Under the pieces are notes generated by a model. The model did not search any database and had not been told where the DNA came from. It saw nothing but the letters and a program-made list of their open reading frames with translations. From Gammaproteobacteria bacterium (GTDB taxonomy: Bacteria; Pseudomonadota; Gammaproteobacteria; Ga0077536): a DNA stretch of 64,000 nucleotides. Positions 26,198 through 35,977 of this stretch are shown in pieces. Every line of letters begins with the position of its first letter. The stretch's first letter is position 1. The stretch is taken from assembly GCA_021773835.1 (NCBI GenBank), contig JAJFJQ010000010.1:114215-178214 (forward strand). Reading direction: 5' to 3'. The position numbers were made by a program, and so were the translations under genes.

Positions 26198-27514
26198 TTA
26201 CTGCTCTCTCATCGCGCGATAAAAACTTCGCTGCACCGGACGGAAGATGTATTCCACCGTTGTTTGTTCACCGGTGATGATCATCACCTCCGCCTGCATC
26301 CCTGCCGACAGTTCCAATTCTTTTTCAATCGTCACCGCAATATCTGGCAAGGTCACGCGCGCAAGGTAGTAGGGGTTTCCAGTGCGCTCATCGGTGAGTC
26401 GATCCGCAGAGACGGACGCCACAACGCCGGTGAGTGGCGCCACAGTACGTCGATTGAATGCCGTTAAAACAACCTCCGCCTCCATACCGGGGACCACAGA
26501 ATCGATATCGATCGGGTTCACCCGTGCCTCAACGACCAGTTCTTCTTCGTCGGGCACGATGTCCATTAGCGACTCACCAGCGCCAATCACGCCACCGATC
26601 GTATGCACTTGTAAGTTCACGATCGTCCCATTCAGTGGCGCCGTAATATTGGTTCGATGCAGCACGTCTTCGGCCGCGTGGATACGTTCATCGAGATCCG
26701 AAAACGACGTTTTGACCTCACGTAGTTGTGCGACGACCTCGTTGAGGATGGTCGTGCGTAGCTCGAGGATTTTTAACTTTTCTTCTTCAATACTCTGTTT
26801 TATTCGAGCGATCGCTGCACGTTGTTGACTGCGATTCCCGGAAACCTCTGAACGCTCACGTTTCAGCTCGATGATCCGCTGCATACCCGTGAGTTTTCGT
26901 GCGAATAATTTTTCCTGCGCGGCGAGCTCTTCGTCGATCAGCTTAAGCTGTGTGCCTTGCGCATTGATTTGGCCGTGCAAACCAGTCATCTCTTCCCGGA
27001 ACTGGGTAATTCGGTTCTCTAAGATCCCTTGTTCACCCGCAAGTGCGCGGCGTCGCGCATTAAAGATGTTCAGTTCGCCCTTGATGGCATTCGAAACATC
27101 TTTCGAGGTGTTTTGATCGGCAAAGTCGATTTCATCGCGTCCATCACGCTCGGCTTCCAAGCGCGCAGCCAATGCGCGCACAGCCTCATGGCGGATCCGA
27201 AGCTGTGCCAAATTCGCCTTTACCTGAGTCGTATCCAGCTGGATCAATGTTTGACCCGCGCTTACTGATTGACCTTCTTGGACAAGGATTTTTGCGACGA
27301 TACCACCTTCCAAATGCTGCACCGTCTTGCGGTAGCTCTCGACGCTCAACACACCCGGCGCAACGGCGGCGCTTTGCAGCGGCGCGGTAGCAGCCCACCC
27401 TCCGAAGCCAACAAAAAACACTAAGACAATGGTGGCGCCGACGATAACGACAGGTCGCATCGCTTGCAGTGCAGTAGCAGGAGGTGTCGCATTTTCGTCG
27501 TTGGATTTAGGCAT
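26198..27514 (-). CDS. HlyD-family periplasmic adaptor of type I secretion system
   Basis: A 438-residue membrane-fusion protein. It has a short cytoplasmic N-terminus, one membrane segment (VVIVGATIVLVFFVGFGGWAA, about residues 20-40), a biotinyl-lipoyl half-motif (VQHLEGGIVAKILVQEGQSV), a long coiled coil and a C-terminal LDERIHAAEDVLHRTNITAPLNGTIVNL block. It joins the inner-membrane ABC exporter to an outer-membrane TolC-type channel, which is not encoded here. ATG 27514 overlaps the end of the exporter gene by 8 nt; the frame upstream of it is a shadow. The RTX substrate gene follows. Confidence 0.93.
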   Translation of the reverse strand: MPKSNDENATPPATALQAMRPVVIVGATIVLVFFVGFGGWAATAPLQSAAVAPGVLSVESYRKTVQHLEGGIVAKILVQEGQSVSAGQTLIQLDTTQVKANLAQLRIRHEAVRALAARLEAERDGRDEIDFADQNTSKDVSNAIKGELNIFNARRRALAGEQGILENRITQFREEMTGLHGQINAQGTQLKLIDEELAAQEKLFARKLTGMQRIIELKRERSEVSGNRSQQRAAIARIKQSIEEEKLKILELRTTILNEVVAQLREVKTSFSDLDERIHAAEDVLHRTNITAPLNGTIVNLQVHTIGGVIGAGESLMDIVPDEEELVVEARVNPIDIDSVVPGMEAEVVLTAFNRRTVAPLTGVVASVSADRLTDERTGNPYYLARVTLPDIAVTIEKELELSAGMQAEVMIITGEQTTVEYIFRPVQRSFYRAMREQ

Positions 27515-29228
27515 TTTCGACCGCCTTGATATTCGGAACAATTGGGGTCGGAGCAGACGTCGGCACCGGGCGCGTGATCTTTGCCAGCACAGCATCCTTC
27601 GGTCCGCTTAGTTGTACTTGACCGTCGATCAAGATGAGTAAGGCGTCAACGTGTCGGATGACGTTTGGTTGATGCGCGATAACAATTACGGTAGTTCCTT
27701 GCGCTTTAAGTGTCGCGAAAGCGTTGATCAGGGCGTCGAGTCCCATTTGGTCAAGATTCGAATTCGGCTCGTCTAATACGACCAAACTCGGGCCACCATA
27801 TATCGCACGGGCGAGACCGATACGCTGTCGCTGACCAGCCGACAATGCGGCGCCACCTTCGCCGATTTCAGTTTCGTAAGCATCCGGCAGCCGCAGAATC
27901 ATCTCGTGCACACCAGCAAGCTTGGCCGCTTCAAGGATCGCGTCGGGATCGCCTTCGCCAAGTCGCGCGATGTTCTCGCGCACGGTTCCGGCAAATAACT
28001 CGATATCTTGTGGGAGATAGCCCAAATGTTGTCCGCGATCGTTGGAGTCCCAAGTTGCGACATCAACACCGTCGAGGCGCACATGCCCCAATCGTGGTTT
28101 GAGATTTCCGATCAATAGGCGCGCCAGGGTGGTTTTGCCCGCAGCAGACGGTCCGGTTATCGCTAGTACCTGGCCGGCCTGGAGTTCAAAGCTCACGTCC
28201 TTCAGGGTCGGTTCGCCGGAGTCGCCATGACGATAGGTAATCCCTTCGACAGTGACGATACCGCGCGGTTTTGGCAGCGCCATTGGCTCGCGCTGCTGCG
28301 CCGACATTTCGATGCGCTCTCGCAATCGCTGATAGGCACCACGCGCCGTCACCAGGCCTTTCCAAGAGCCGATCGCTTGATCGACCGGGGCCAGCGCACG
28401 ACCTAGCAGAATAGTCCCGGCGACCATGCCACCGGGCGACAATTGATTGCTGATAACAAGCCACGCACCAATGCCAAGCATCGCAGTTTGCAATCCCAAG
28501 CGGCAGAACTTCGAGGTCGCCGTTATAACCCCGCTGCGCGCGTTGGCTTGCGACTGCAGTGCCTGTGCCAATTGTTGATGCTGGCTCCAACGTCGCGACA
28601 TCTGCTTGAACATCCCCATGGCGTGGATAACATCGGCATTGCGTACCGCAGATTCCGCGTGCTCCATCGCCTTGATTTGCATGGCATTGGAACGTTGCAG
28701 CGCGTTGCGAGTTGCCAGTTCGTTAGCAACGGCCAAAGCCATCAACACAACCGCGCCACCGAGCGCGACCCATCCAAGTACCGGATGGAGCAAGAAGATG
28801 ACCCCCAAAAACAATGGGATCCACGGTGCATCCATGATTGGAAACATCGAGGGTCCGCTGAGAAATGCACGGACGTTGGCCAAATCTCGCAAACCCTGGG
28901 TTGTCGGTCCAGATTTCGATTTGAGCCGCTCTTCAACGCTTTCACGTAGAACCAGTCCAGCCAGCCGATCATCGAACCAGGCGCTCATTTTGTTTAAGCC
29001 AAAGCTGCGCACACCCTCGAGGCACGCAAGCGCGAACAGGGCAACCGCTGCAATGAGGGAGAGGACGACGAGTGTATCGATACTCTGGCTACTGAGGACC
29101 CGATCGAAGACTTGGAGCATGTACAACGGTGCGGTGAGCATCAGCAGGTTGATGAACGCGCTAAAAACCGCGATTGCAATAAAAGCCCCGCGTAAACCCT
29201 CTATCGTCGTCCGAAATTCGTTCTGCAT
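27507..29228 (-). CDS. type I secretion ABC exporter (permease-ATPase)
   Basis: A 573-residue PrtD-type half-transporter without a C39 peptidase domain. The N-terminal membrane domain (INLLMLTAPLYMLQVFDRVLSSQS) is followed by an ATPase with Walker A GPSAAGKTTL (about residue 356), ABC signature LSAGQRQRIGLARAIYG (about 461), Walker B LVVLDEPNSNLD and the H-loop VIVIAHQP. It exports the downstream RTX protein in one step across both membranes. ATG 29228 has GGAAGGGA upstream; an earlier in-frame ATG at 29252 is possible but poorly placed. It is the first gene of the ABC-HlyD-RTX operon. Confidence 0.93.
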   Translation of the reverse strand: MQNEFRTTIEGLRGAFIAIAVFSAFINLLMLTAPLYMLQVFDRVLSSQSIDTLVVLSLIAAVALFALACLEGVRSFGLNKMSAWFDDRLAGLVLRESVEERLKSKSGPTTQGLRDLANVRAFLSGPSMFPIMDAPWIPLFLGVIFLLHPVLGWVALGGAVVLMALAVANELATRNALQRSNAMQIKAMEHAESAVRNADVIHAMGMFKQMSRRWSQHQQLAQALQSQANARSGVITATSKFCRLGLQTAMLGIGAWLVISNQLSPGGMVAGTILLGRALAPVDQAIGSWKGLVTARGAYQRLRERIEMSAQQREPMALPKPRGIVTVEGITYRHGDSGEPTLKDVSFELQAGQVLAITGPSAAGKTTLARLLIGNLKPRLGHVRLDGVDVATWDSNDRGQHLGYLPQDIELFAGTVRENIARLGEGDPDAILEAAKLAGVHEMILRLPDAYETEIGEGGAALSAGQRQRIGLARAIYGGPSLVVLDEPNSNLDQMGLDALINAFATLKAQGTTVIVIAHQPNVIRHVDALLILIDGQVQLSGPKDAVLAKITRPVPTSAPTPIVPNIKAVENA

Positions 29229-29457
29229 GTGGGTTTCCCTTCCACTAATCAACCATCCTGGTGCAGCGCGCCTTGAGTGCGGCGAGCGATAATGTCGCGC
29301 ATGCGCTCGTGATCTATAAAATAGACAGGTGTTAACAAAGTTTCACGCCCGAAGTGCGACGATTGGACAATGCTCACAGGTTTCGGATGCGGCACTTGCA
29401 GTTTTCGAAAAACTAAAATACGCGCCTCGTTGATTAGAATTGACGTAAAGTATCGAA

Positions 29458-30354
29458 ATGAAAATCCGATTTGCAGTTAGCCCACCGCGGTCCGCACTGG
29501 AAGATGCCGCATTTCCACTGTATTTAGAAGAATGCGAGCGCCTCGGGTTTGATACCGTGTGGTTATCCGATATCCCACTTGGCGGCCTCGGTGATCCGCT
29601 AATCAGCCTGACATTTGCCGCGGCCCAAACCGCGCGTTTGAAGCTCGGCGCAAATTTGGTCCCACTCGGTCGCCATCCATTGTGGTTGGCAAAACAACTC
29701 GCTCAGCTCGATCGAATGTCGCGCGGTCGCCTACTCGTCTCATTCGTACCAGGCCTCGGACAACCGGCTGAGCGCAAGGCGCTTGGCTATGCGACCGGCA
29801 ATCGCGGCAAAGTCGTCGATGAAATGATTACTTTGATGCGCCGTTGGTGGGCGGGCGAAACAGTAACTGAGCATTGGCGTGGATTGGACTTCGAGGATAT
29901 CGCGCTTGAGCCGAGGCCGATGCAGGAACCACTCGAAGTGTGGCTTGGTGGGATCAGTAAAATGGCGCTAGAACGCACCGCCAACCTCGCCGATGGCTGG
30001 CTCACCTCTGCAGCGACCCCACCGGAGGCCGGCGCTGGACGCAATGCGATCGAGCGACGCGCACTGGAACTCGGACGCGTCGTTGACGCCGACCATTTTG
30101 GGATCAGTATTCCGTATTGCTTAGAGGATCCGTCAGAGACCGCACTGAGTAGTTTGCGGCAACGGCGCAAGGACCGCGACCTAACCAATATCGTCGCCGT
30201 CGGCGCGGATGACTTACAACGTTTGGCTAGCGCCCATATAGATGAGGGACTAAGTAAGTTTGTCGTGCGTCCACTCGATGCGTTGTCGCCTACCGCACCC
30301 TGGCGTGATGATTTGCGCTGGTTGGCCGACGCGGTATTACCCTTACAAAACTGA
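29458..30354 (+). CDS. LLM-class flavin-dependent oxidoreductase
   Basis: A 298-residue luciferase-like TIM-barrel protein. Features are MKIRFAVSPPRS, FDTVWLSDIPLGGLGDPLISL, KLGANLVPLGRHPLWLAKQLAQLDRMSRGRLLVSFVPG and WLGGISKMALERTANLADGWL near residue 160. The overall pattern suggests an F420-type TIGR-family member, but FMN use is equally possible. It is the third such enzyme in this window and is unrelated by context to the secretion operon it diverges from. It has a weak ribosome binding site. No neighbouring partner gene is obvious. Confidence 0.88.
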   Translation: MKIRFAVSPPRSALEDAAFPLYLEECERLGFDTVWLSDIPLGGLGDPLISLTFAAAQTARLKLGANLVPLGRHPLWLAKQLAQLDRMSRGRLLVSFVPGLGQPAERKALGYATGNRGKVVDEMITLMRRWWAGETVTEHWRGLDFEDIALEPRPMQEPLEVWLGGISKMALERTANLADGWLTSAATPPEAGAGRNAIERRALELGRVVDADHFGISIPYCLEDPSETALSSLRQRRKDRDLTNIVAVGADDLQRLASAHIDEGLSKFVVRPLDALSPTAPWRDDLRWLADAVLPLQN

Positions 30355-30403
30355 TCCGATATTTGCACGCGACGCGCGCATGATATGGCGATTTGAGTAC
30401 TGG

Positions 30404-30634
30404 CTATTGACGATGATCCTGCAGCGCGGTGATGTACAAGTCCTCGACTTTCTTCCGCGCCCAAGGGGTTCTACGCAGAAATTTTAAACTCGATGCGACC
30501 GACGGATCGCTGTTGAAGCAGCGAATGTCGATCCGCTTGCCCAGCTCAATCCAGCCATAACGTTCAACCAAGCTGTTAACAATCTGCTCCAGCGTAATGC
30601 CATGCAATGGGTTATTAGCCTGTTGCTCATTCAT
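30404..30634 (-). CDS. VF530-family DNA-binding protein
   Basis: A 76-residue protein nearly filling the VF530 (DUF2132) family: [43 protein letters not shown] and KTPW-like [14 protein letters not shown]. Members are small helical proteins with double-stranded DNA-binding ability reported from structural work. Length and all conserved blocks are complete. It lies 29 nt downstream of the symporter stop on the opposite reading order of the strand, i.e. upstream of it in transcription, and may be co-transcribed. Confidence 0.9.
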   Translation of the reverse strand: MNEQQANNPLHGITLEQIVNSLVERYGWIELGKRIDIRCFNSDPSVASSLKFLRRTPWARKKVEDLYITALQDHRQ

Positions 30635-30663
30635 GAAACGATTTTTGCTCGATTCAATGGAAC

Positions 30664-31947
30664 CTAGGCTTCATCCGCTTGATCGATGTTGATCGCGCCG
30701 GCATTACGATCGTTAAAGGTTTCTAAATCTAATGCGCCCTCACTCTTCGCGATAATACAGGTCACCGTACAATCGCCGGTAACATTGCAAGCGGTACGCA
30801 TCATATCGAGGATCCGGTCCACCCCTATGATTAAAGCGATTCCTTCAACGGGTAGCCCGACCTGATTCAACACCATGGTTAACATGATGAGACCAACGCC
30901 GGGTACGGCTGCCGTACCAATCGACGCCAATGTAGCGGTTAAGACAACCATCAAATAATTTGCCAACGTCAGATCGACGCCGTAGACATTCGCAATGAAT
31001 ACCGTCGCCACTCCCTGCATGATCGCCGTGCCGTCCATATTAATGGTTGCGCCTAGGGGTACGGTGAATGACGCCACAGCGTTGTCCACGCCCAACTTGG
31101 CCTCGGCGGTACGTAAGGTGACGGGGATCGTTGCGGCACTGCTAGCAGTGGAAAATGCGAACGTCGCGGGGTCGCGCATTTTGCGCAAAAATATAAACGG
31201 ATTGAGGTTTGCGAAAGTTTTTAGCAGCGTGGGATAAACAACGAGTGCATGCAATCCGAGCGCGCACATCAGCGTCAGAAAGTAGCCTAATAGCGGCAAA
31301 ATCAATTCGATCCCTTGCGTCGCGAAAGTTCGAGCGATCAACGCAAACACACCATACGGCGCGAGGCGCATGATGATCTCGACCATCTTCATGATTACCA
31401 CGTCGAGATCATTAAATACGTTGAGAACGTGTCGACCCCGCTCTCCAGACATCGTAATAGCTATGCCGAATAGCAGCGCAAACACGATGATTTGCAACAT
31501 ATTACCCGAAGCCATCGCCGACACTGGATTGGACGGCACCATGTTAATGATCACGTCGGCCAACGGTGGCGCTTCGCGTCCGGTGAATTCTGCCGTCGTA
31601 CTACCAATCTCGAAGCCTGCACCCGGACCAACGCTCACCGCCAAAGTCAACGCTATGGAAACCGCGATCATTGTGGTGCCAAGGTACAAGGAGATCGCCT
31701 TAATACTCATACGCCCTAAAGCGGTCAAATCCCCGAGCGAGGTAACGCCGCCGACGAGTGACACGAATACTAACGGCACGACCAGCATCTTTAACGACGC
31801 AATGAAAATTGCGCCAACCACATACAGCAATCCGTTAATGAAATAGTCATTAACGATTGCGACGTCGACAAAAAGCAGATTTACGACAACGCCAAGGAGC
31901 GCGCCTGCGCCCATTGCAATCATGATTTTTTGCGTCAGATTTTGCAT
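30664..31947 (-). CDS. dicarboxylate/amino acid:cation symporter (DAACS family)
   Basis: A 427-residue GltP/DctA-type transporter. The Ser-rich re-entrant loop reads [13 protein letters not shown] (about residues 261-273) and the cation-binding segment [13 protein letters not shown] (about 301-313), both diagnostic. The protein has eight predicted membrane helices plus two hairpins. It imports glutamate, aspartate or C4-dicarboxylates with Na+ or H+; which one is not visible. GGAGAG lies directly before ATG 31947. An operator-like inverted repeat lies 66 nt upstream. Confidence 0.93.
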   Translation of the reverse strand: MQNLTQKIMIAMGAGALLGVVVNLLFVDVAIVNDYFINGLLYVVGAIFIASLKMLVVPLVFVSLVGGVTSLGDLTALGRMSIKAISLYLGTTMIAVSIALTLAVSVGPGAGFEIGSTTAEFTGREAPPLADVIINMVPSNPVSAMASGNMLQIIVFALLFGIAITMSGERGRHVLNVFNDLDVVIMKMVEIIMRLAPYGVFALIARTFATQGIELILPLLGYFLTLMCALGLHALVVYPTLLKTFANLNPFIFLRKMRDPATFAFSTASSAATIPVTLRTAEAKLGVDNAVASFTVPLGATINMDGTAIMQGVATVFIANVYGVDLTLANYLMVVLTATLASIGTAAVPGVGLIMLTMVLNQVGLPVEGIALIIGVDRILDMMRTACNVTGDCTVTCIIAKSEGALDLETFNDRNAGAINIDQADEA

Positions 31948-32012
31948 GATCTCTCCGCACGCGAATTGGTATTCGAGCGGCGCCCGAGTCGTAGCGCGGC
32001 CGGTGCATTTCT

Positions 32013-32027
32013 ATTGTTGGCAACAAT
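32013..32027. promoter_or_regulatory. 15-bp quasi-palindrome upstream of the symporter
   Basis: ATTGTTG and CAACAAT flank a single G at 32013-32027. The element lies 66 bp before the symporter start and about 100 bp before the divergent gene at 32131, so it could be an operator for either. No regulator gene is adjacent. Confidence 0.35.
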
Positions 32028-32130
32028 GTTATCGTAGATGGATAGCTTAGGATCACTCGGGCATACTTTAATTCGATCGCCTAGAAGATGAGTCGTCTTT
32101 TAGCGGCCGCAATGCGACGGAGGGCAGGTG

Positions 32131-32931
32131 ATGAGGCTATATCGATATTGGGTCAAGGAGACGGCAACTATCCCCGTTGATGGCGAGCCCTTAGAAATCC
32201 ATTGCTATGGGCACTCCAATGATTCGATTGCTAGGGCGAAAGACAATGCGCTAGAGCAGGCGGCCGCGGTTCAGAAGAAAATCGAGGAAAACCGCGGTCC
32301 GCGTGGCGCTTATGAAGTTGCTATCCGAGAGGAAATCATCGACGAAATTGACCGCCACAACATCATCTCGCGTAATCGATATGGCGCATTGGTGTTGAAC
32401 TCTGAAAATGTTGTCTTTGTCGACATCGACGAACCGCGGATTGGATTTTGGAAACGACTTTTTGGAAATAAAAATAGATCCAAGAAACAGCAGATGCTGG
32501 TGATGATTGAGCAACAAGCGTCGCGCGATGCATACGATGGACTAGGGATACGGGTGTATGAAACGCGCGCTGGGATGCGTCTCATTATCACCGGCCGAAA
32601 ATATACCGCGGGATCCGATGAGTCGCAGAAACTGCTTCGTGATTTCAACGCCGATCCGTTGTATGCAGTGCTGTGCAGCAAACAGCAATGCTACCGTGCA
32701 CGACTTACCCCAAAACCGTATCGCATGCGGCTCAAGGCGCATCGATTCAGCTACCCGCGAACGGAACAGGAGCAACAAGCAGTTGAACAATGGCTTGAGA
32801 CTTACGCACAAGCGTCTGATCGGTTTGCGACATGTAAATTCGTTAAAGCATTGGGCCGGCCAAGCCGCAATGCGGTCATCAATTATCACGACAATGTCAC
32901 TAAGGCACATGAGTCAATGACGCTCGCCTAA
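32131..32931 (+). CDS. conserved hypothetical protein
   Basis: A 266-residue soluble protein. It starts MRLYRYWVKETATIPVDGEP and contains a helix-rich REEIIDEIDRHNIISRNRYGALVLN segment, YETRAGMRLIITGRKY (about residues 148-163), a CSKQQCYRARLTPKPYRM stretch with a Cys pair (about 182-199) and a C-terminal INYHDNVTKA. I recognise the overall pattern (NRYGALVLN ... RARLTPKP ... HD) as a conserved uncharacterised family but know no function. ATG 32131 is preferred to GTG 32128 because GGAGGG (32119-32124) is at proper distance. It is monocistronic and divergent from the symporter. Confidence 0.85.
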   Translation: MRLYRYWVKETATIPVDGEPLEIHCYGHSNDSIARAKDNALEQAAAVQKKIEENRGPRGAYEVAIREEIIDEIDRHNIISRNRYGALVLNSENVVFVDIDEPRIGFWKRLFGNKNRSKKQQMLVMIEQQASRDAYDGLGIRVYETRAGMRLIITGRKYTAGSDESQKLLRDFNADPLYAVLCSKQQCYRARLTPKPYRMRLKAHRFSYPRTEQEQQAVEQWLETYAQASDRFATCKFVKALGRPSRNAVINYHDNVTKAHESMTLA

Positions 32932-33066
32932 GCCCTTTGAACTAGCACATCAATCCAGATTGTTCTTATACTCAAGGGACGCACGCATTTCGCACAATTT
33001 GAGAAGTTGGGAATGACCACGCCTGGAAAGCTTTACCTGTGATCCTAGATCTTGAAGGGCCGAAAC

Positions 33067-34236
33067 GTGCCTTATGAATCCACCGAGTGCGCCGAACTCA
33101 TCGCGGCGCGGCGTCTCGTACCAGCGATTGCCGAGCGCGCGATGGTCGCCGAACAGGATCGGCGTCTAGCACCGGCAACCGTTCAGGCAATGGCCGACGC
33201 CGGCCTCGTGCAAATGGCGATCCCGAAGGCATACGGCGGTCTCGAAAGTCGCTTGGTCGATACCTTGCAAGTAATCGAGGAGATCTCCTACGCAGATGCA
33301 TCCGCCGGTTGGTGTTTGATGAATTATCAAACTACGGCCTTCGGTTCAGCACTGCTACCACCATCTGCTGCGAAGGCAATCTTTGCCGGTTCTGACCGCG
33401 CCGTGCCAGCCGGGGTGCTGAAACCAACTGGACGCGGACGATTCGTCGACGGCGGGATGCATGTCAACGGACGTTGGGCCTTTGCTTCTGGCTGTGACAA
33501 CGCAAACTGGTTACTCGGCACGGTGGTGATAACGAACGACCAAGACGAACCCCAATTCAACCCGGATGGCACACCGCAGATACTATTGCCGTTTTTCGCA
33601 CGGGATCAATTTGAGATCCTCGACACCTGGCATGTCTCAGGACTGCGCGCGAGCGGTAGCCACGATGTCGAGGTTCGCAGCGCATTGGTACCCGAAGGCC
33701 ACTGGTTAAGCCTCACCGATCCGCCACTCGTTAGCGGCACGCTATTTGAATTTCCTATCGTCAGTACCTTCCCGCCTGCCGTCGCTGCCGTCGCGCTTGG
33801 GGTTGCGCGCGCGGCCTTCGAGTGTTTTGTCGAGCTTGCACGTAGCAAAGTGCCGGTTGGCGGCACAACGCCATTGCGTGAACTCGGATCTGCGCAGATT
33901 GACATCGCCCGCGCGGAGGCCTTAACTGATTCAGCGCGCAGTTATATGTACGAAACGGTGACGGCCTTATGGACGATGGTCGAGCAGGGACAGCCTGCCA
34001 CAATTGACGCGCGACGCCGCGTCCGGCTTGCTGGGATCCACGCTGCGGCTACCGCCGCCAACGCGGTCGACCTGCTGTACAACGCGGCGGGCGCCTCGTC
34101 GATTGCCAATAGCTGTCCGTTGCAAAGGCATTTTCGCGACGTACATGTGGTAACCCAGCACATGCATGTCAGTGGTGCGGGCTACGAGCGGATGGGGAAA
34201 CTTCTACTCACAGACGTCCTCGACGGACTGTTGTAG
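33067..34236 (+). CDS. acyl-CoA dehydrogenase-fold (class D) flavin monooxygenase-like protein
   Basis: A 389-residue protein of the acyl-CoA dehydrogenase fold. It resembles the HsaA/HpaB-like two-component oxygenases more than true dehydrogenases: AVQAMADAGLVQMAIPKAYGG is followed by DASAGWCLMNYQTTAF, GRWAFASGCDNANWLLG (about residues 134-150), HVSGLRASGSHDVEV and a C-terminal SSIANSCPLQRHFRDVHVVTQH. The SLQRxxRDxHxxxQH end is typical of these monooxygenases. GTG 33067 has AAGGGC 6 nt upstream; a TTG at 33052 is the alternative. No flavin reductase partner is adjacent. Confidence 0.85.
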   Translation: MPYESTECAELIAARRLVPAIAERAMVAEQDRRLAPATVQAMADAGLVQMAIPKAYGGLESRLVDTLQVIEEISYADASAGWCLMNYQTTAFGSALLPPSAAKAIFAGSDRAVPAGVLKPTGRGRFVDGGMHVNGRWAFASGCDNANWLLGTVVITNDQDEPQFNPDGTPQILLPFFARDQFEILDTWHVSGLRASGSHDVEVRSALVPEGHWLSLTDPPLVSGTLFEFPIVSTFPPAVAAVALGVARAAFECFVELARSKVPVGGTTPLRELGSAQIDIARAEALTDSARSYMYETVTALWTMVEQGQPATIDARRRVRLAGIHAAATAANAVDLLYNAAGASSIANSCPLQRHFRDVHVVTQHMHVSGAGYERMGKLLLTDVLDGLL

Positions 34237-34273
34237 CGCGGCTACGCGGCCACAGAAGCCATACTCAATGGCG

Positions 34274-35098
34274 TTAGACTTTCGCTAGCAACGCTTCCAC
34301 TTCCTTGCGCGATGCCATGCCTGCCGTCCACTCGAACGTGCCGTGCTCGAGCATTTCCTTACCTGCGCTAAGCACCGCGTTGATACTCACCCAATTTAGC
34401 GCGCTACCGACACTGATCCGTTTAGCGCCTGCTTCGGCAAAGTCGGCAACACTCGCGCCCTGAAAAAATACCGAGAGAACATTAAATGGTTTATCAATTG
34501 CGGCAGTCACCTGTCGGACTTGGGCGAGCGAGTTGAGACCCGGCGCATAGAGCACGTGCGCGCCTGCCTTTGAGAATGCCTGTAGGCGCTTGATCGTATC
34601 GTCGAGATCATCAACGCCACGCAGCAGGTTCTCGGCGCGAGCGGTTAGTTGCATTGGGATCGCCAACGATGCGACCGCCTCCGCTGCCGCTTGGACTCGC
34701 TCTAGCGCAAGATTGAAATCGTACAGCGTTTGCGCATCGCGGCTAAAATCCTCGACCGAGCAGCCAGCAACACCGGTTTCGGCGATGCGACAGACATTCT
34801 TCGCTACGGTACTGGGATCGTCCGCAAATCCATTTTCGAAATCGACATTAATCGGGATTGACGTTGCCTCTGCGAGACGGGCGCAATGCTCGAGCTTATC
34901 TTCCAAGGTAACTTCACCGTCGGCGCAACCGATCGCATTGGCCAAACCCGCGCTTGTGGTGGCGAGTGCGTCGAAGCCAAGCGCTTCAAGCAGCCTGGCG
35001 GATCCGACATCCCAGGGATTGGGTATCAGGAAAGCACCATCGCGTTGATGCAAATCGATGAATCGCGCGCATTTTTCGGCTTGACTAGGCATTGGCAT
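34274..35098 (-). CDS. isocitrate lyase/PEP mutase family protein
   Basis: A 274-residue TIM-barrel protein of the isocitrate lyase/PEP mutase superfamily. It shows FLIPNPWDVGSARLLEALGFDALATTSAG near the start, then IPINVDFENGFADDP (metal-binding Asp and Glu) and AGCSVEDFSRD in place of GxxIED. These are features of the oxaloacetate-hydrolase/PEP-mutase-like group. It would act on a C-C or C-P bond of a small oxo-acid with Mg2+. It lies 34 nt downstream of the CnbZ-like gene, so the two likely form an operon. Confidence 0.88.
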   Translation of the reverse strand: MPMPSQAEKCARFIDLHQRDGAFLIPNPWDVGSARLLEALGFDALATTSAGLANAIGCADGEVTLEDKLEHCARLAEATSIPINVDFENGFADDPSTVAKNVCRIAETGVAGCSVEDFSRDAQTLYDFNLALERVQAAAEAVASLAIPMQLTARAENLLRGVDDLDDTIKRLQAFSKAGAHVLYAPGLNSLAQVRQVTAAIDKPFNVLSVFFQGASVADFAEAGAKRISVGSALNWVSINAVLSAGKEMLEHGTFEWTAGMASRKEVEALLAKV

Positions 35099-35132
35099 TC
35101 CTCAATTCAATCGTGACCGTATTGGCTGCAGA

Positions 35133-35891
35133 TCAAGCCTTCACAATGTGTTCGGTATAGACGCCACGGACATCCATTTCGTAGTCGAGCCCGGCGACCG
35201 GCGGCCGCGCATAGAACCACGTCAGGCCTAAGGCCGCCGCACCGCGGGCTACGATCTCATCGGCTAGAAACGGGTGCAGATCATGAACGGTATAGGCATG
35301 GGTTGCGGTCGAAGTTTTCCAAGCCGCGTCCAGCGCAGACATCCGACTCTCCATCGTATCCAGCACATACAGCGCCTTTTCTCGCATGGCATCGGCGGAA
35401 TTATCGCCCCGTCGGATAATGCGCTCCGCATAGGTGCCTGGGCCTTCTGGTACTTCTGCCGAGCCGGCGATAACAAAGCTTGGCGGCGACGCATCGCTTG
35501 CGGGAACGGTATAACTAAACGCGTGAAAACTCGGACCCGCCGGCCGGCCGATCTCGGGACAGACATTGGATCTCGCAACCGGGTTTTCATCATCGGCGAA
35601 CAGTCCCCAACGCTCTAGCGTGCCGACGTAGACCCGGTTGAAATCGACAAAGCCCTGTTCGGAAAACGGCTCAGGCGAACGTAGCTCGCAGGCACAAAAC
35701 GCCGTGTAGGGCCGCCCGATCCCGTCTAGGTGTGCTTCGATGCGCTTGAACCCTTCGTCTAAGGCCACCGGTCGGGTAAACCTAACCCGTTCGATCGCAA
35801 ACCCCGGCTCTGCGGCTACCCCACCGGAATATTGAAAGGGCCCACGAATGTAGCGGTAGCCTCCCGGCTCGAAAGTTGCAATCTCTGCCAT
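35133..35891 (-). CDS. CnbZ-like (2-amino-muconate deaminase-type) protein
   Basis: A 252-residue protein starting MAEIATFEPGGYRYIRGPFQYSGGVAAEPGF. It continues with TAFCACELRSPEPFSEQGF, FNRVYVGTLERWG and PSFHAFSYTVPA. This pattern recalls the proteins annotated as 2-amino-5-chloromuconate deaminase CnbZ, which deaminate an aminomuconate in chloronitrobenzene breakdown. Many database relatives are probably not true CnbZ, so the substrate is open. It is upstream of, and on the same strand as, a PEP-mutase-family gene. Confidence 0.5.
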   Translation of the reverse strand: MAEIATFEPGGYRYIRGPFQYSGGVAAEPGFAIERVRFTRPVALDEGFKRIEAHLDGIGRPYTAFCACELRSPEPFSEQGFVDFNRVYVGTLERWGLFADDENPVARSNVCPEIGRPAGPSFHAFSYTVPASDASPPSFVIAGSAEVPEGPGTYAERIIRRGDNSADAMREKALYVLDTMESRMSALDAAWKTSTATHAYTVHDLHPFLADEIVARGAAALGLTWFYARPPVAGLDYEMDVRGVYTEHIVKA

Positions 35892-35977
35892 AGCTAGTGC
35901 CTCTAGGTGCTGCGTAACAATTTGAGTCCGCCAGAGTAACGACGGCGTCGCCGATGATCAATCACACCCTCGGCGAA

